Source: JAYWIG01 sp043789035 (GTDB lineage Bacteria; Pseudomonadota; Gammaproteobacteria; Burkholderiales; Burkholderiaceae_E). From it: 30,658 nt of DNA. The notes beneath the pieces are model-generated. The model was given only the letters and a program-made list of their open reading frames with translations, was not told where the DNA came from and searched no databases. The stretch's first letter is position 1, and each line of letters starts with the position of its first letter. Location of the stretch: contig JAYWIG010000304.1 in the NCBI GenBank assembly GCA_043789035.1, positions 1 through 30,658 of the forward strand, written 5' to 3'. Position numbers and translations under genes: made by a program. Positions 23,264-30,024 of this stretch are shown here, piece after piece.

Positions 23264-24217
23264 TTAGCGCGGCTTAATCGTGGCGTTTTCATCGGAAATG
23301 ATGATTTCGACTCGGCGGTTCTGCTGTCGGCCATCGCTCGTGGCGTTACTTGCCACTGGGTAAGCTTCACCGAAACCAATAGCAGATAAGCGATTACTGT
23401 TAACGCCCTGCATGACTAGGGAGGTTTTTACCGCATCGGCACGCCGATCTGATAGCGTTTGGTTCGAGCTTGAGCTACCAACGCTATCGGTGAAGCCTTC
23501 CACCATCGCGCTTCGTGTTGGGTACTGCTGCATGAAGGCAATTAGTTTTTCAACTCCTCGCAAATTCCCGGTCTTTAAAGTTGCTCGATTTGTATCAAAC
23601 AGCACATCTTCAATCGTAATGACTAGGCCGCGCTCTGTTTGCTTGGCTTTCATATCGCGGATCTGTGCTTCCAGCATTGCGTTGCGGCTATTGGCATCCG
23701 CTGCTTGAGATTGCGCTGCGTTTGTCTGACGAGTGGATAAATCGGCGTTTCGCTTCGATTCGTCTGCCTGCCTTATTGATTCATCAGCCTGCCTTTTGGA
23801 TTCATCAGCCTGCCTTTTGGATTCTTCAGCTTTTGCCTGTGCGGCATTCGCTTCGTCCGTTCTTGCGGCTAATCGCAGTTTGTCTCGATTGACATCCGCG
23901 TTGGCAACCGAGGCTTCAGCAAGCTTTTGCTTAGTTGTTTCCTCGGCAATAGCGGTTTGCTGTTTTGCTAGGTAGGCCAAGTGATTCACTCTCGCCATTG
24001 TTTCATCAGAAGCCCATGCATCATTTGCTCGTGACATCGCATCATTGGCAAGCTTAAGCTCAGAAGGCGCATATTGGCGAACAGATGCATTATTTTGTGC
24101 TGCCACAAAATCTCTCCGTGCGCTTTCAAGGTTGGTGTTCTCTTGGGGCAGGGTGCTACAGCCCGCAACTCCAATGAGAGCAGCGATAGACATGCTAGAA
24201 AGATATTTGTAATTCAT
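23264..24217 (-). CDS. OmpA-family lipoprotein with DUF4398-like domain and repeat linker
   Basis: The 317-residue lipoprotein has a signal ending in the lipobox VAGC (C20). A helical DUF4398-like domain follows (about 28-115). Then comes a coiled-coil linker with the heptad ESKRQAD repeated three to four times (about 132-160), and a C-terminal OmpA peptidoglycan-binding domain (about 200-317). The OmpA domain has DVLFDTNRATLK, EGFTDSVGSSSSNQTLSDRR and NRRVEIII. The linker would span from the outer membrane to peptidoglycan, and its length is set by a 21-bp tandem repeat. It lies 35 bases downstream of the DUF4398 lipoprotein gene and before the glycine-zipper gene, forming an envelope operon. 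Confidence 0.92.
   Translation of the reverse strand: MNYKYLSSMSIAALIGVAGCSTLPQENTNLESARRDFVAAQNNASVRQYAPSELKLANDAMSRANDAWASDETMARVNHLAYLAKQQTAIAEETTKQKLAEASVANADVNRDKLRLAARTDEANAAQAKAEESKRQADESKRQADESIRQADESKRNADLSTRQTNAAQSQAADANSRNAMLEAQIRDMKAKQTERGLVITIEDVLFDTNRATLKTGNLRGVEKLIAFMQQYPTRSAMVEGFTDSVGSSSSNQTLSDRRADAVKTSLVMQGVNSNRLSAIGFGEAYPVASNATSDGRQQNRRVEIIISDENATIKPR
23757..23840 (-). repeat. 21-bp tandem repeat in the OmpA-family gene
   Basis: Units start at 23757, 23778, 23799 and 23820. The second and third are identical (GATTCATCAGCCTGCCTTTTG), and the first and fourth are diverged. On the coding strand each unit encodes one heptad of the ESKRQAD type, so unit gain or loss changes linker length without a frameshift. 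Confidence 0.85.
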
Positions 24218-24252
24218 ATAGTGATCTTTGGTATTTGGTTGAAAGAGTGAAT

Positions 24253-24642
24253 TTATTTCAAACGACGATTCATTTCGTCGCTCAACACCCGACTTGCTGC
24301 TTCCAATTCTGAAGCGGCTTTTTGTGCTTTGCTTGAACTGGCTTTAATCTGAGCTAGCCTTGCATCGAGTTGTGCTTCAAGGGCGAGGGCGCGGGCAGTT
24401 TCATATTCTCTATTTGAAAGTGCAATGTTTGCCTTTGCCATTTTTTCAGTAGCCAAGGTCATCTCATAAGGTGCAGCCTGCGGGCCGCCTGCCATTTGTG
24501 CGTTAGAAACAGCGGCTCTTGAAACTGCCATTTGTTCTACCGGTCTATCTGGCGTTGCGCATGCTGTGATGCCAATTACACTCGCAATTCCTAAAGCAGA
24601 AGCACTTGTGGACATAAAGCGCGATAAGGTGAGTGGATTCAT
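24253..24642 (-). CDS. DUF4398-type small lipoprotein
   Basis: The 129-residue product has a signal peptide ending in the lipobox ITAC (C28) and a helical mature part with AAPYEMTLATEKMAKANIAL and EYETARALALEAQLDARLAQ, typical of DUF4398. Such lipoproteins usually precede an OmpA-type gene carrying the same helical domain, as here 35 bases downstream. It is the first gene of the lipoprotein, OmpA and glycine-zipper run. The best copy of the shared motif lies 69 bases upstream. Confidence 0.87.
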   Translation of the reverse strand: MNPLTLSRFMSTSASALGIASVIGITACATPDRPVEQMAVSRAAVSNAQMAGGPQAAPYEMTLATEKMAKANIALSNREYETARALALEAQLDARLAQIKASSSKAQKAASELEAASRVLSDEMNRRLK

Positions 24643-24711
24643 ATTTTCTCTGGTAGTTTAGTAAGCTCGTTGTACAAGCGATGACATATGTTGCCAACTC
24701 AACCTCCGGCG

Positions 24712-24729
24712 GTCTGTTCGCTAGCGAAC
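24712..24729 (-). promoter_or_regulatory. Shared dyad motif, copy 9 (before the DUF4398 lipoprotein operon)
   Basis: The minus strand reads GTTCG CTAG CGAAC AGAC, a perfect 14-bp palindrome followed by AGAC. AGAC occurs only on the side facing the lipoprotein gene, 69 bases away; the side facing the divergent ferritin-like gene reads GCAG instead. Confidence 0.7.
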
Positions 24730-24846
24730 GCAGAGGGTATTCAGGTGCTGTCCTACAAAGTTCATAGTGAACCCCTGACAGTTTCGGCGATCCTGTTCCT
24801 CTAAAGTGAGCAATGATGATTAATCGCTCGAATAGGTTTAACAAAT

Positions 24847-25419
24847 ATGGCGCAAAAAAAGAAACTCAAAATAGAAGACTTGGCAGAAAGCCCAGCCATC
24901 GGGATAATGGAACTCGACCAAGATGCAATAACTGCTGCTAAGCGCAGCTTAGATAAGGGTGCAGTCAACCCGAGCTACGGTCCTTGGCGTAAGGAAATTA
25001 TTAAGCTCTTGAATCATTCATTAGCGACGGAACTCGTTTGTGTGCTCCGTTATCGACGTCATCACTTTACCGCTCAGGGCCTTGCATCAGCAAAGATCGC
25101 CGACGAATTTATGGTGCATGCGACTGAAGAGCTAGGACACGCTGACCGCTTGGCGCAGCGAATCGTTCAACTGGGGGGCGAACCAGATTTCTCGCCCGAT
25201 TCGCTAAGCATTCGAAGCCACGCAGATTATGACGCCTCGACAGATTTAAAAGACATGATTCGAGCGAATCTTATTGCCGAAAGGGTGGCGATTGAAACAT
25301 ACAGCCAAATGATTGTGCTGATTGGTGAGAAGGACGCCACGACTCGCCGATTACTCGAAGACATTCTGAGTGATGAACAAGAACATGCCGATGAACTTAA
25401 AGATTGGCTTGCCGATTAA
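24847..25419 (+). CDS. Ferritin-like/bacterioferritin-type protein
   Basis: The 190-residue protein is a four-helix ferritin-like fold with a full set of di-iron ligands: E62 in LATELVCVLRY, E95 and H98 in TEELGHAD, E145 in LIAERVAIE, and E177 and H180 in SDEQEHADEL. The DExxH ending and helix spacing are of bacterioferritin type. An extra N-terminal 45 residues is not part of the classical fold. It would oxidise and store iron or detoxify peroxide. It is divergent from the lipoprotein operon and followed by BON and CsbD genes on the same strand. Confidence 0.9.
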   Translation: MAQKKKLKIEDLAESPAIGIMELDQDAITAAKRSLDKGAVNPSYGPWRKEIIKLLNHSLATELVCVLRYRRHHFTAQGLASAKIADEFMVHATEELGHADRLAQRIVQLGGEPDFSPDSLSIRSHADYDASTDLKDMIRANLIAERVAIETYSQMIVLIGEKDATTRRLLEDILSDEQEHADELKDWLAD

Positions 25420-25424
25420 CCGCA

Positions 25425-25470
25425 AATCCCGAATCCCGATTCCTAATCCCCGGTCCCCGATCCCCGATTT
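25425..25470. repeat. C-rich degenerate short repeat between ferritin-like and BON genes
   Basis: About six imperfect units of the form ATCCC(C)GA or similar follow one another, ending in a run of six T. There is no stem-loop. The strong C/G strand bias and near-repetition point to slippage expansion. It lies wholly between two genes. Confidence 0.6.
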
Positions 25471-25502
25471 TTTACTCCCACTTACCTCACTGAAAGAGAA
25501 TC

Positions 25503-25817
25503 ATGACTAAAACAAATGCAATTGCAACCGCACTTTTAACCTTAACTTTGTTTGGTGCATCAGGCTGCGCTGTGACCAGAGGCCAGGAAAGCGTTGGCGC
25601 TTATATCGACGATACCGCAATTACTACAGCGGTAAAGGCGCGCTTCATTGAAAACAAAGAAGTCGATGCAGCAAGTATTTCGGTAGAAACTATGAAAGGC
25701 ACCGTAATGCTTTCTGGTTTCGCCAAAAACTCCACTGAGAGAAACACTGCCGAATCGCTAACCATGAAAGTAAACGGCGTGAAATCGGTTAAGAACGAGA
25801 TCGTAGTCCGTCCTTAA
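25503..25817 (+). CDS. Single BON-domain lipoprotein
   Basis: The 104-residue precursor has a signal peptide with the likely lipobox GASGC (C22), then one BON domain (about 35-104: DDTAITTAVKARFIENKEVD, MKGTVMLSGF and VNGVKSVKNEIVV). Such osmotically induced lipoproteins sit on the periplasmic side of a membrane and bind phospholipid. GAAAGAGAA precedes the ATG. It is 43 bases upstream of the CsbD gene and likely shares its transcript. Confidence 0.92.
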   Translation: MTKTNAIATALLTLTLFGASGCAVTRGQESVGAYIDDTAITTAVKARFIENKEVDAASISVETMKGTVMLSGFAKNSTERNTAESLTMKVNGVKSVKNEIVVRP

Positions 25818-25860
25818 TCTTCTCGTTTTTCAAACCCCAATTTTATGCAAAGGAATCAAT

Positions 25861-26109
25861 ATGAACTGGGATCAAATTCAAGGTAATTGGAAGCAACTTA
25901 CCGGCAAGGCCAAAGAGCAGTGGGGCAAGCTCACCGACGACGATTTCGACGTTGTCAATGGCCGGCGCGAGCAACTGTCTGGGAAAATTCAAGAGCGCTA
26001 TGGCGTGCTCAAGGACGAGGCAGAAAGCCAAATTGTCGCTTGGGAGCGTAAAGCTTCAGATGATTGGCTTGGTGTAAAAAAAGATGCTATTGAAAAGCAT
26101 CCGAAGTAA
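25861..26109 (+). CDS. CsbD/YjbJ-family stress protein
   Basis: The 82-residue product begins MNWDQIQGNWKQLTGKAKEQ, the diagnostic start of CsbD/YjbJ proteins, and is predicted helical and highly charged. These are abundant general-stress proteins of uncertain role. AAAGGAA precedes the ATG. It ends the ferritin-like, BON and CsbD run, with a strong terminator eight bases after its stop. Confidence 0.95.
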   Translation: MNWDQIQGNWKQLTGKAKEQWGKLTDDDFDVVNGRREQLSGKIQERYGVLKDEAESQIVAWERKASDDWLGVKKDAIEKHPK

Positions 26110-26117
26110 GTAAGGAA

Positions 26118-26160
26118 TAAAAACACCCGTCAAGGCACCTAAGCAAGACGGGTGTTTTTA
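26118..26160. terminator. Strong bidirectional terminator after the CsbD gene
   Basis: TAAAAACACCCGTC (26118-26131) and GACGGGTGTTTTTA (26147-26160) form a perfect 14-bp stem with a 15-base loop. The run of T on the right and of A on the left allow it to end both the CsbD transcript and the opposing small secreted peptide gene. Confidence 0.93.
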
Positions 26161-26176
26161 CTTACAAAGCACCATA

Positions 26177-26317
26177 TTACTTTTGAACCAAACCGTCTTG
26201 AGTTGTTGTTTGAGTGTCGTTTGCGCACATGACGTACTTACCGTTTCTCCAGCAACCACCCGCGTTTGAGAGGGTGCTAAATGCCAAAAGCAAAACTACC
26301 AAAGCCATCTTTTTCAT
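26177..26317 (-). CDS. Small exported peptide with two cysteines
   Basis: ATG 26315-26317 is preceded by AAGGA at five bases. The 46-residue product has a signal peptide (MKKMALVVLLLAFSTLSNA) and a mature part of about 27 residues with GGCWRNGKYVMC, which could hold one disulfide, then a Thr/Gln-rich tail. No family is recognised. The convergent terminator just downstream supports it as a transcribed gene. Possible roles range from envelope stress peptide to secreted factor; none is shown. Confidence 0.65.
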   Translation of the reverse strand: MKKMALVVLLLAFSTLSNAGGCWRNGKYVMCANDTQTTTQDGLVQK

Positions 26318-26429
26318 GTCAATCCTTCTTAGTTGGAAAGGTGGAAATCACCTTCTGAATGAAGGATACTTATCAAGCACCAATGGCATCAAGGTAAATC
26401 GTGTTTTTAGATCAAGATAGATTATTAAT

Positions 26430-27158
26430 TCACCTGAAAGGGTGAGCTAAAAGCGGAATTAGCAATGCACCGAGTACGCCGTGTAAGCCCATTGCTAGGC
26501 TTGCAAAGGTTCCTGCTTCGGGGTTCACTGAAAACGCTCTCGATGCGCCGATTCCGTGAGCGGCGGTGCCCAACGCAAAACCACGTTGCCACCAAAACCT
26601 GCTGCCGACGGCATTCAACACAAAACTTGCCACACTAGCTCCCATAATCCCCGTGATGATCGCGAGCACTGCAGTTAAGGTCGGTGATGCACCTATGCGT
26701 TCTGCAATACCCATGGCGATAGGTGCGGTAACAGATTTCATCATCAGCGATGCAACGATGGTGTCATCAGCGCCTAATAGCTTTGCAATTGCCATTGCTG
26801 AAATCATTGAAGTCAAGGCACCACAAGTTAGGGAAAGTAATAAGGCCGGCCAATGCTGCTTAAAGGCCATATAACCATTAAAAATAGGTACCGCTAATGC
26901 GACGGTTGCAGTGCCTAGTAAAAAGTGAACGAAGCGTGCGCCTTCAAAATAGGTTTCGTAAGGCATCTCGGCGAATTGAATCGCAACAGAGACCAAAATC
27001 ACGGCAATACCAACCGGGTTAGCTAGCGGATTCTTACCGCTCCGTTCATAAATAAGCACTGCAATCTGATAAGCACTTAAGGTAAGTACGAGTGCGAATA
27101 GAGGGCTTCCAGAGAGATAAACCCAAATTTCGGCAATCGGCAGTTTTGTTTGGCTCAT
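26430..27158 (-). CDS. lrgB: LrgB/CidB-family membrane protein
   Basis: The 242-residue protein has about seven hydrophobic segments and LrgB hallmarks: GxxxAVPIF-like VALAVPIFNGY (about 86-96), SVTAPIAMGIAERIGA (about 141-156) and AAHGIGASRAF (about 198-208). LrgB acts with LrgA in control of murein hydrolase activity or in export of small metabolites such as pyruvate or glycolate. Its ATG overlaps the end of lrgA by four bases, so the pair is coupled. It ends the minus-strand run that begins with the oxidase genes. Confidence 0.92.
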   Translation of the reverse strand: MSQTKLPIAEIWVYLSGSPLFALVLTLSAYQIAVLIYERSGKNPLANPVGIAVILVSVAIQFAEMPYETYFEGARFVHFLLGTATVALAVPIFNGYMAFKQHWPALLLSLTCGALTSMISAMAIAKLLGADDTIVASLMMKSVTAPIAMGIAERIGASPTLTAVLAIITGIMGASVASFVLNAVGSRFWWQRGFALGTAAHGIGASRAFSVNPEAGTFASLAMGLHGVLGALLIPLLAHPFR

Positions 27159-27499
27159 TCGTGTTTACTCGTAGCAATGCGAAGTACCAACGCGGTGACT
27201 GCAATAGTCAACACAACACTTGCTATGAGTGCGCAAACAATTGCCAACCATTGCTGCTTTAATTGCGGTAAAAACAGCACTACGCCCACAGCAGCTGGCA
27301 CAAATAAATGCCCTAAGTTTTTGCTAAAACCACCGGCGACAAAAGCGAGATCTTCGTTCACATTACCTTTTATGATGAGAAAAAATAGCAAAAAGATAAG
27401 ACCAAGCACTGGGCCCGGTAAAGCAGGTAATAAAAACTTCGAAACTATCTCACCGAGTCCTTGGAAGGCGAGTATTTGTGTAAGGCCTGAAATTAGCAT
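27155..27499 (-). CDS. lrgA: LrgA/CidA-family holin-like membrane protein
   Basis: The 114-residue protein has four hydrophobic segments and the CidA/LrgA motif LPALPGPVLGLIFLLFFL near residues 24-41, and FVPAAVGVV near 66-74. It is the holin-like partner of LrgB and overlaps its start by ATGA. It lies 69 bases downstream of the membrane-protein gene that follows SCO. No LysR or LytR regulator is adjacent. Confidence 0.92.
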   Translation of the reverse strand: MLISGLTQILAFQGLGEIVSKFLLPALPGPVLGLIFLLFFLIIKGNVNEDLAFVAGGFSKNLGHLFVPAAVGVVLFLPQLKQQWLAIVCALIASVVLTIAVTALVLRIATSKHE

Positions 27500-27568
27500 C
27501 TTGACGCCTTGGAAATGATTACTGCTGCGAGCTTACACAATGATTGAACATTAAGATAGAAGCTGGCT

Positions 27569-28120
27569 CTACCTTTTGGTTACAACTTTCCAAAGCCAAC
27601 CCAGTCCGAAAGTAGCACCAAGAGCGCAAAGCGCTTTGCCAGAAAGTACTTGCGATTCCAAGGAGTAGGCATTGCACAATCTTAGTTCTGTGGTTGCAAA
27701 ATAAACCCCAAGCCAGGTTAGCATTGAAAGTGAATATCCTAAGAAAAACAGCTGCACTACAGGTTTCGAAACTAAGAAAAAATGTTGCAAAATTAATCCG
27801 CACAAGATTAAGCTGATGACTTTAAAAGCGTCAAAGTCATAGCGCACGACCGCTTGATCGATTGCCGATGGAAGCATCCAATAAGCAAGTATGAAACTCG
27901 CTAACAGCATCCCGCTAAGTCCCTCATAATTAAAGAACTGAAGGACTCTGATATTGGCGGATTCGGGGTAGGCAAGCCCAATCAACCAGCCTGTGAGAAG
28001 CAGCAATGGCATTTGGATCGCCATGTGCCAAAACATGCTTGCCTCGATGAGTTGTCTGGCTGGCTGAAAAGATAAGCCTACCGCCGTAATGCCGCTAGCT
28101 ATCAGCCACCATATCTTCAT
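27569..28120 (-). CDS. Polytopic membrane protein next to SCO, unknown function
   Basis: The 183-residue protein has five or six hydrophobic segments along nearly its whole length, with conserved-looking residues FWHMAIQMPLLLL near 30-42 and FNYEGLSGML near 63-72. It overlaps the end of the SCO gene by four bases and is clearly in its operon, so a role in copper delivery or oxidase assembly is likely by context. The helix with HM and repeated aromatic residues recalls CtaG-like assembly proteins, but the length is short and I cannot assign it. Confidence 0.65.
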   Translation of the reverse strand: MKIWWLIASGITAVGLSFQPARQLIEASMFWHMAIQMPLLLLTGWLIGLAYPESANIRVLQFFNYEGLSGMLLASFILAYWMLPSAIDQAVVRYDFDAFKVISLILCGLILQHFFLVSKPVVQLFFLGYSLSMLTWLGVYFATTELRLCNAYSLESQVLSGKALCALGATFGLGWLWKVVTKR

Positions 28121-28782
28121 CTTCGATGTAAACTGAGTGCAATATCAAGGACTTGCTCTGCTTGTTCATAGCCGATGATTTTGATGAGTTTCGATTCGCT
28201 ACTAAGCACATGAAATGCGCCGTTATGATCGTATTCGCCTAGCTGTGTAGGAACCACCATAATGCCGAATTCATCGAGTAAAAGCCGACGTTCTGAGGCG
28301 GTCGATAGTGATACGATTTGCCAAACGTTTGAGTCCATTTTGAAGCGGTTTGCATATTTCGCTAGTGCAGGAGCATCATCGCGCGCGGGGTCGAAACTGA
28401 TCGAAAGCAGGCCTATCTCGCTTTGCAATCCGCGTGATTTTATTTGCTCCTGGAGCTGTTGATAGTTCGAGCCAAGTGCCAAGCAAACGCTCTGGCAGCG
28501 GGTGTAAACAAAGTCGGCGATCCATGTTTTTCCAGATGTACTCAGTAGGTCGTTAAGGTTCTGTTTCTCTCCGAATTGATTAACCACCCACAGCGGTACT
28601 AATGCTTGGGGTTGGTTATCAATTTGAGTTCGGCGCTTGGTTTCTGTCGTAAAGCTTTCTCCAGCTTGGGTTACATAATAGAAAGCGCCCAAGCCAAAGA
28701 CTAGAATAAAAAGGCAAGCAAGCGCAGTGAAGGCAAAGTTTGGCGCGAGTTTATGGCTACGCGGGCTACTGTCCAGCGACAA
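28117..28782 (-). CDS. SCO-family copper chaperone for cytochrome oxidase
   Basis: The protein is a membrane-anchored thioredoxin-fold copper donor for oxidase assembly. It has one N-terminal membrane segment (about 18-38 from the chosen start), the metal motif CQSVC (C96 and C100) after FVYTR, SISFDPARDD, and the ligand His in GAFHVLS (H191). The open frame extends to 28923, but that would overlap the cytochrome gene by more than 150 bases. TTG 28780-28782 is chosen because GGGGGA lies seven bases upstream; it overlaps the cytochrome stop by 17 bases and gives 221 residues. GTG 28830 is an alternative. Confidence 0.88.
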   Translation of the reverse strand: MSLDSSPRSHKLAPNFAFTALACLFILVFGLGAFYYVTQAGESFTTETKRRTQIDNQPQALVPLWVVNQFGEKQNLNDLLSTSGKTWIADFVYTRCQSVCLALGSNYQQLQEQIKSRGLQSEIGLLSISFDPARDDAPALAKYANRFKMDSNVWQIVSLSTASERRLLLDEFGIMVVPTQLGEYDHNGAFHVLSSESKLIKIIGYEQAEQVLDIALSLHRR

Positions 28783-29398
28783 GTTCTTTTCCCCCGTTAT
28801 AGGGCTGTGTTCTTCCTTTGGTAACTTCACGCTGGGCCTTGATAGTCGCCGCACTGATAGCAGGTGCCTTGTTACCCCATTCGTTCCGGATGTAGGTAAG
28901 TGTCGCTGAGATCTCATCATCACTCAAGCTTTGCCATGCAGGCATTGCACCTTGATATTTCACGCCTTTTACTTCTAGCTCGCCTACCACGCCATGTAGC
29001 AAAATATTCGAAAGGATTTTCTCATCGCCTATCACCCATTCAGCGCCTGCAAGTGGCGGAAAGGCGCCAGCAATGCCAAGCCCGGTCGCTTGATGGCATG
29101 CCGCGCATTTTGACGCATACAGCAGTTTGCCATCAACACTGGCCGAGCCCACTTCCCCCACGACGGGGGGGCGCAGTGTTGAAACTGTTCGTTGATCGCC
29201 GTAAGCAGAGTCTTCTCCCGATGGCGTAGCGTAGATATAGAACGCACCCCACATCGCCATAGCGCCAAGCGCCATTACCAGAAACCAGGGCAGCGGTTTA
29301 ATCCCTTCGTCGGGATCAGCATTTTCCCGAAAACGTTGCGCCGCGACTTTATTGTCCTTAGTGTCCTTAGTGTCCTTAGTGTTCTTAAGTTCGCTCAT
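28766..29398 (-). CDS. Membrane-anchored monohaem cytochrome c, CcoP-like
   Basis: The 210-residue protein has a hydrophilic N-terminus with repeated TKD, one membrane segment (about 37-57), and a single cytochrome c domain with CAACH (C98, C101, H102) and axial Met152 in YQGAMPAW. It occupies the CcoP position after ccoO, and its N-terminus (DPDEGIKPLPWFLV) resembles CcoP/FixP. CcoP normally has two haem-binding domains and about 300 residues; here only one is present, and no ccoQ gene precedes it. It may be a reduced third subunit of the oxidase. It overlaps the SCO start and the ccoO stop by a few bases. Confidence 0.85.
   Translation of the reverse strand: MSELKNTKDTKDTKDNKVAAQRFRENADPDEGIKPLPWFLVMALGAMAMWGAFYIYATPSGEDSAYGDQRTVSTLRPPVVGEVGSASVDGKLLYASKCAACHQATGLGIAGAFPPLAGAEWVIGDEKILSNILLHGVVGELEVKGVKYQGAMPAWQSLSDDEISATLTYIRNEWGNKAPAISAATIKAQREVTKGRTQPYNGGKELVAGQ
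29354..29389 (-). repeat. 9-bp tandem repeat in the CcoP-like gene
   Basis: GTCCTTAGT occurs three times head to tail (29354, 29363, 29372), followed by a diverged unit. It encodes repeated Thr-Lys-Asp in the cytoplasmic N-terminus, so slippage would change length in multiples of three residues. Confidence 0.8.
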
Positions 29399-30024
29399 TG
29401 CGATTCCTTTTTGGCAGCGGGCTTTATAGGTTCTAACACAGGGTAAGTATGGTCGAGTGAAATGAGATAGCTCACCAGCGCCATTACCTCTGGTTTGGCT
29501 ATGACCGTTTCGCCGGGCTTTGCTACGCCAGCGGGAAGATTCACAACAGTTTCCCCCGCGCGTGCAGGGCCTTTCCTAACTTCGAAGAGATAGGGATACG
29601 AAGGCATAATCGAACCCGGTGTGTATGCGCGCGGTTGATATAAATGCCCTAAATGCCAATCCTTGCTTGGTTGTCTTGCACCTATGTTGAATAAGTCGGG
29701 ACCTGTGCGCATCGTTCCAAGCAAATGAGGCGTGTCATAAGCGTAGTCTGCTGCGACCGAAGCACGCCCCCAACCGCGTAACGCATCGGGTGCTTGTTTA
29801 ATATCGCGAGGTTGCTGCGAGTGGCAATACACGCACCCATTGGCAATGTAGCTTTGTCTACCTACTAGCTGAACATCCGAATATGGCTTTAGCGCTGCTG
29901 GCGGTGGGGTGTCTTTAAGCAACAAATAAGGCATCACAACCAATAATCCCGTTGCTCCGCTCAAAATGACCATTGCGCCTACGACAATACGCAGCTCGTC
30001 CATTTCCCAAAAGCTTTTACTCAT
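29395..30024 (-). CDS. ccoO: cbb3-type cytochrome oxidase subunit II (CcoO/FixO)
   Basis: The 209-residue monohaem cytochrome has an N-terminal membrane anchor (about 12-35), haem motif NGCVYCHSQ (C64, C67, H68), RTGPDLFNIG and the axial Met region IMPSYPYLF (M140). These are characteristic CcoO blocks. It passes electrons to CcoN in high-affinity terminal oxidases. It overlaps ccoN and the CcoP-like gene by four bases each, so the genes are one coupled operon. The acidic/basic tail PAAKKESQ is typical of short CcoO forms. Confidence 0.93.
   Translation of the reverse strand: MSKSFWEMDELRIVVGAMVILSGATGLLVVMPYLLLKDTPPPAALKPYSDVQLVGRQSYIANGCVYCHSQQPRDIKQAPDALRGWGRASVAADYAYDTPHLLGTMRTGPDLFNIGARQPSKDWHLGHLYQPRAYTPGSIMPSYPYLFEVRKGPARAGETVVNLPAGVAKPGETVIAKPEVMALVSYLISLDHTYPVLEPIKPAAKKESQ

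Noticed and set aside
23757..23840. Possible CRISPR-like array
   Set aside because: Units abut without spacers and are in frame with a coiled-coil coding region; it is a coding tandem repeat.
24545..24844. 99-codon minus-strand frame covering the lipoprotein promoter region
   Set aside because: It overlaps the true lipoprotein start, contains the shared dyad motif, and has no recognisable domain.
28783..28923. N-terminal extension of SCO in the longest frame
   Set aside because: It would overlap the cytochrome gene by more than 150 bases and lacks a ribosome binding site, whereas TTG 28782 has a good one.
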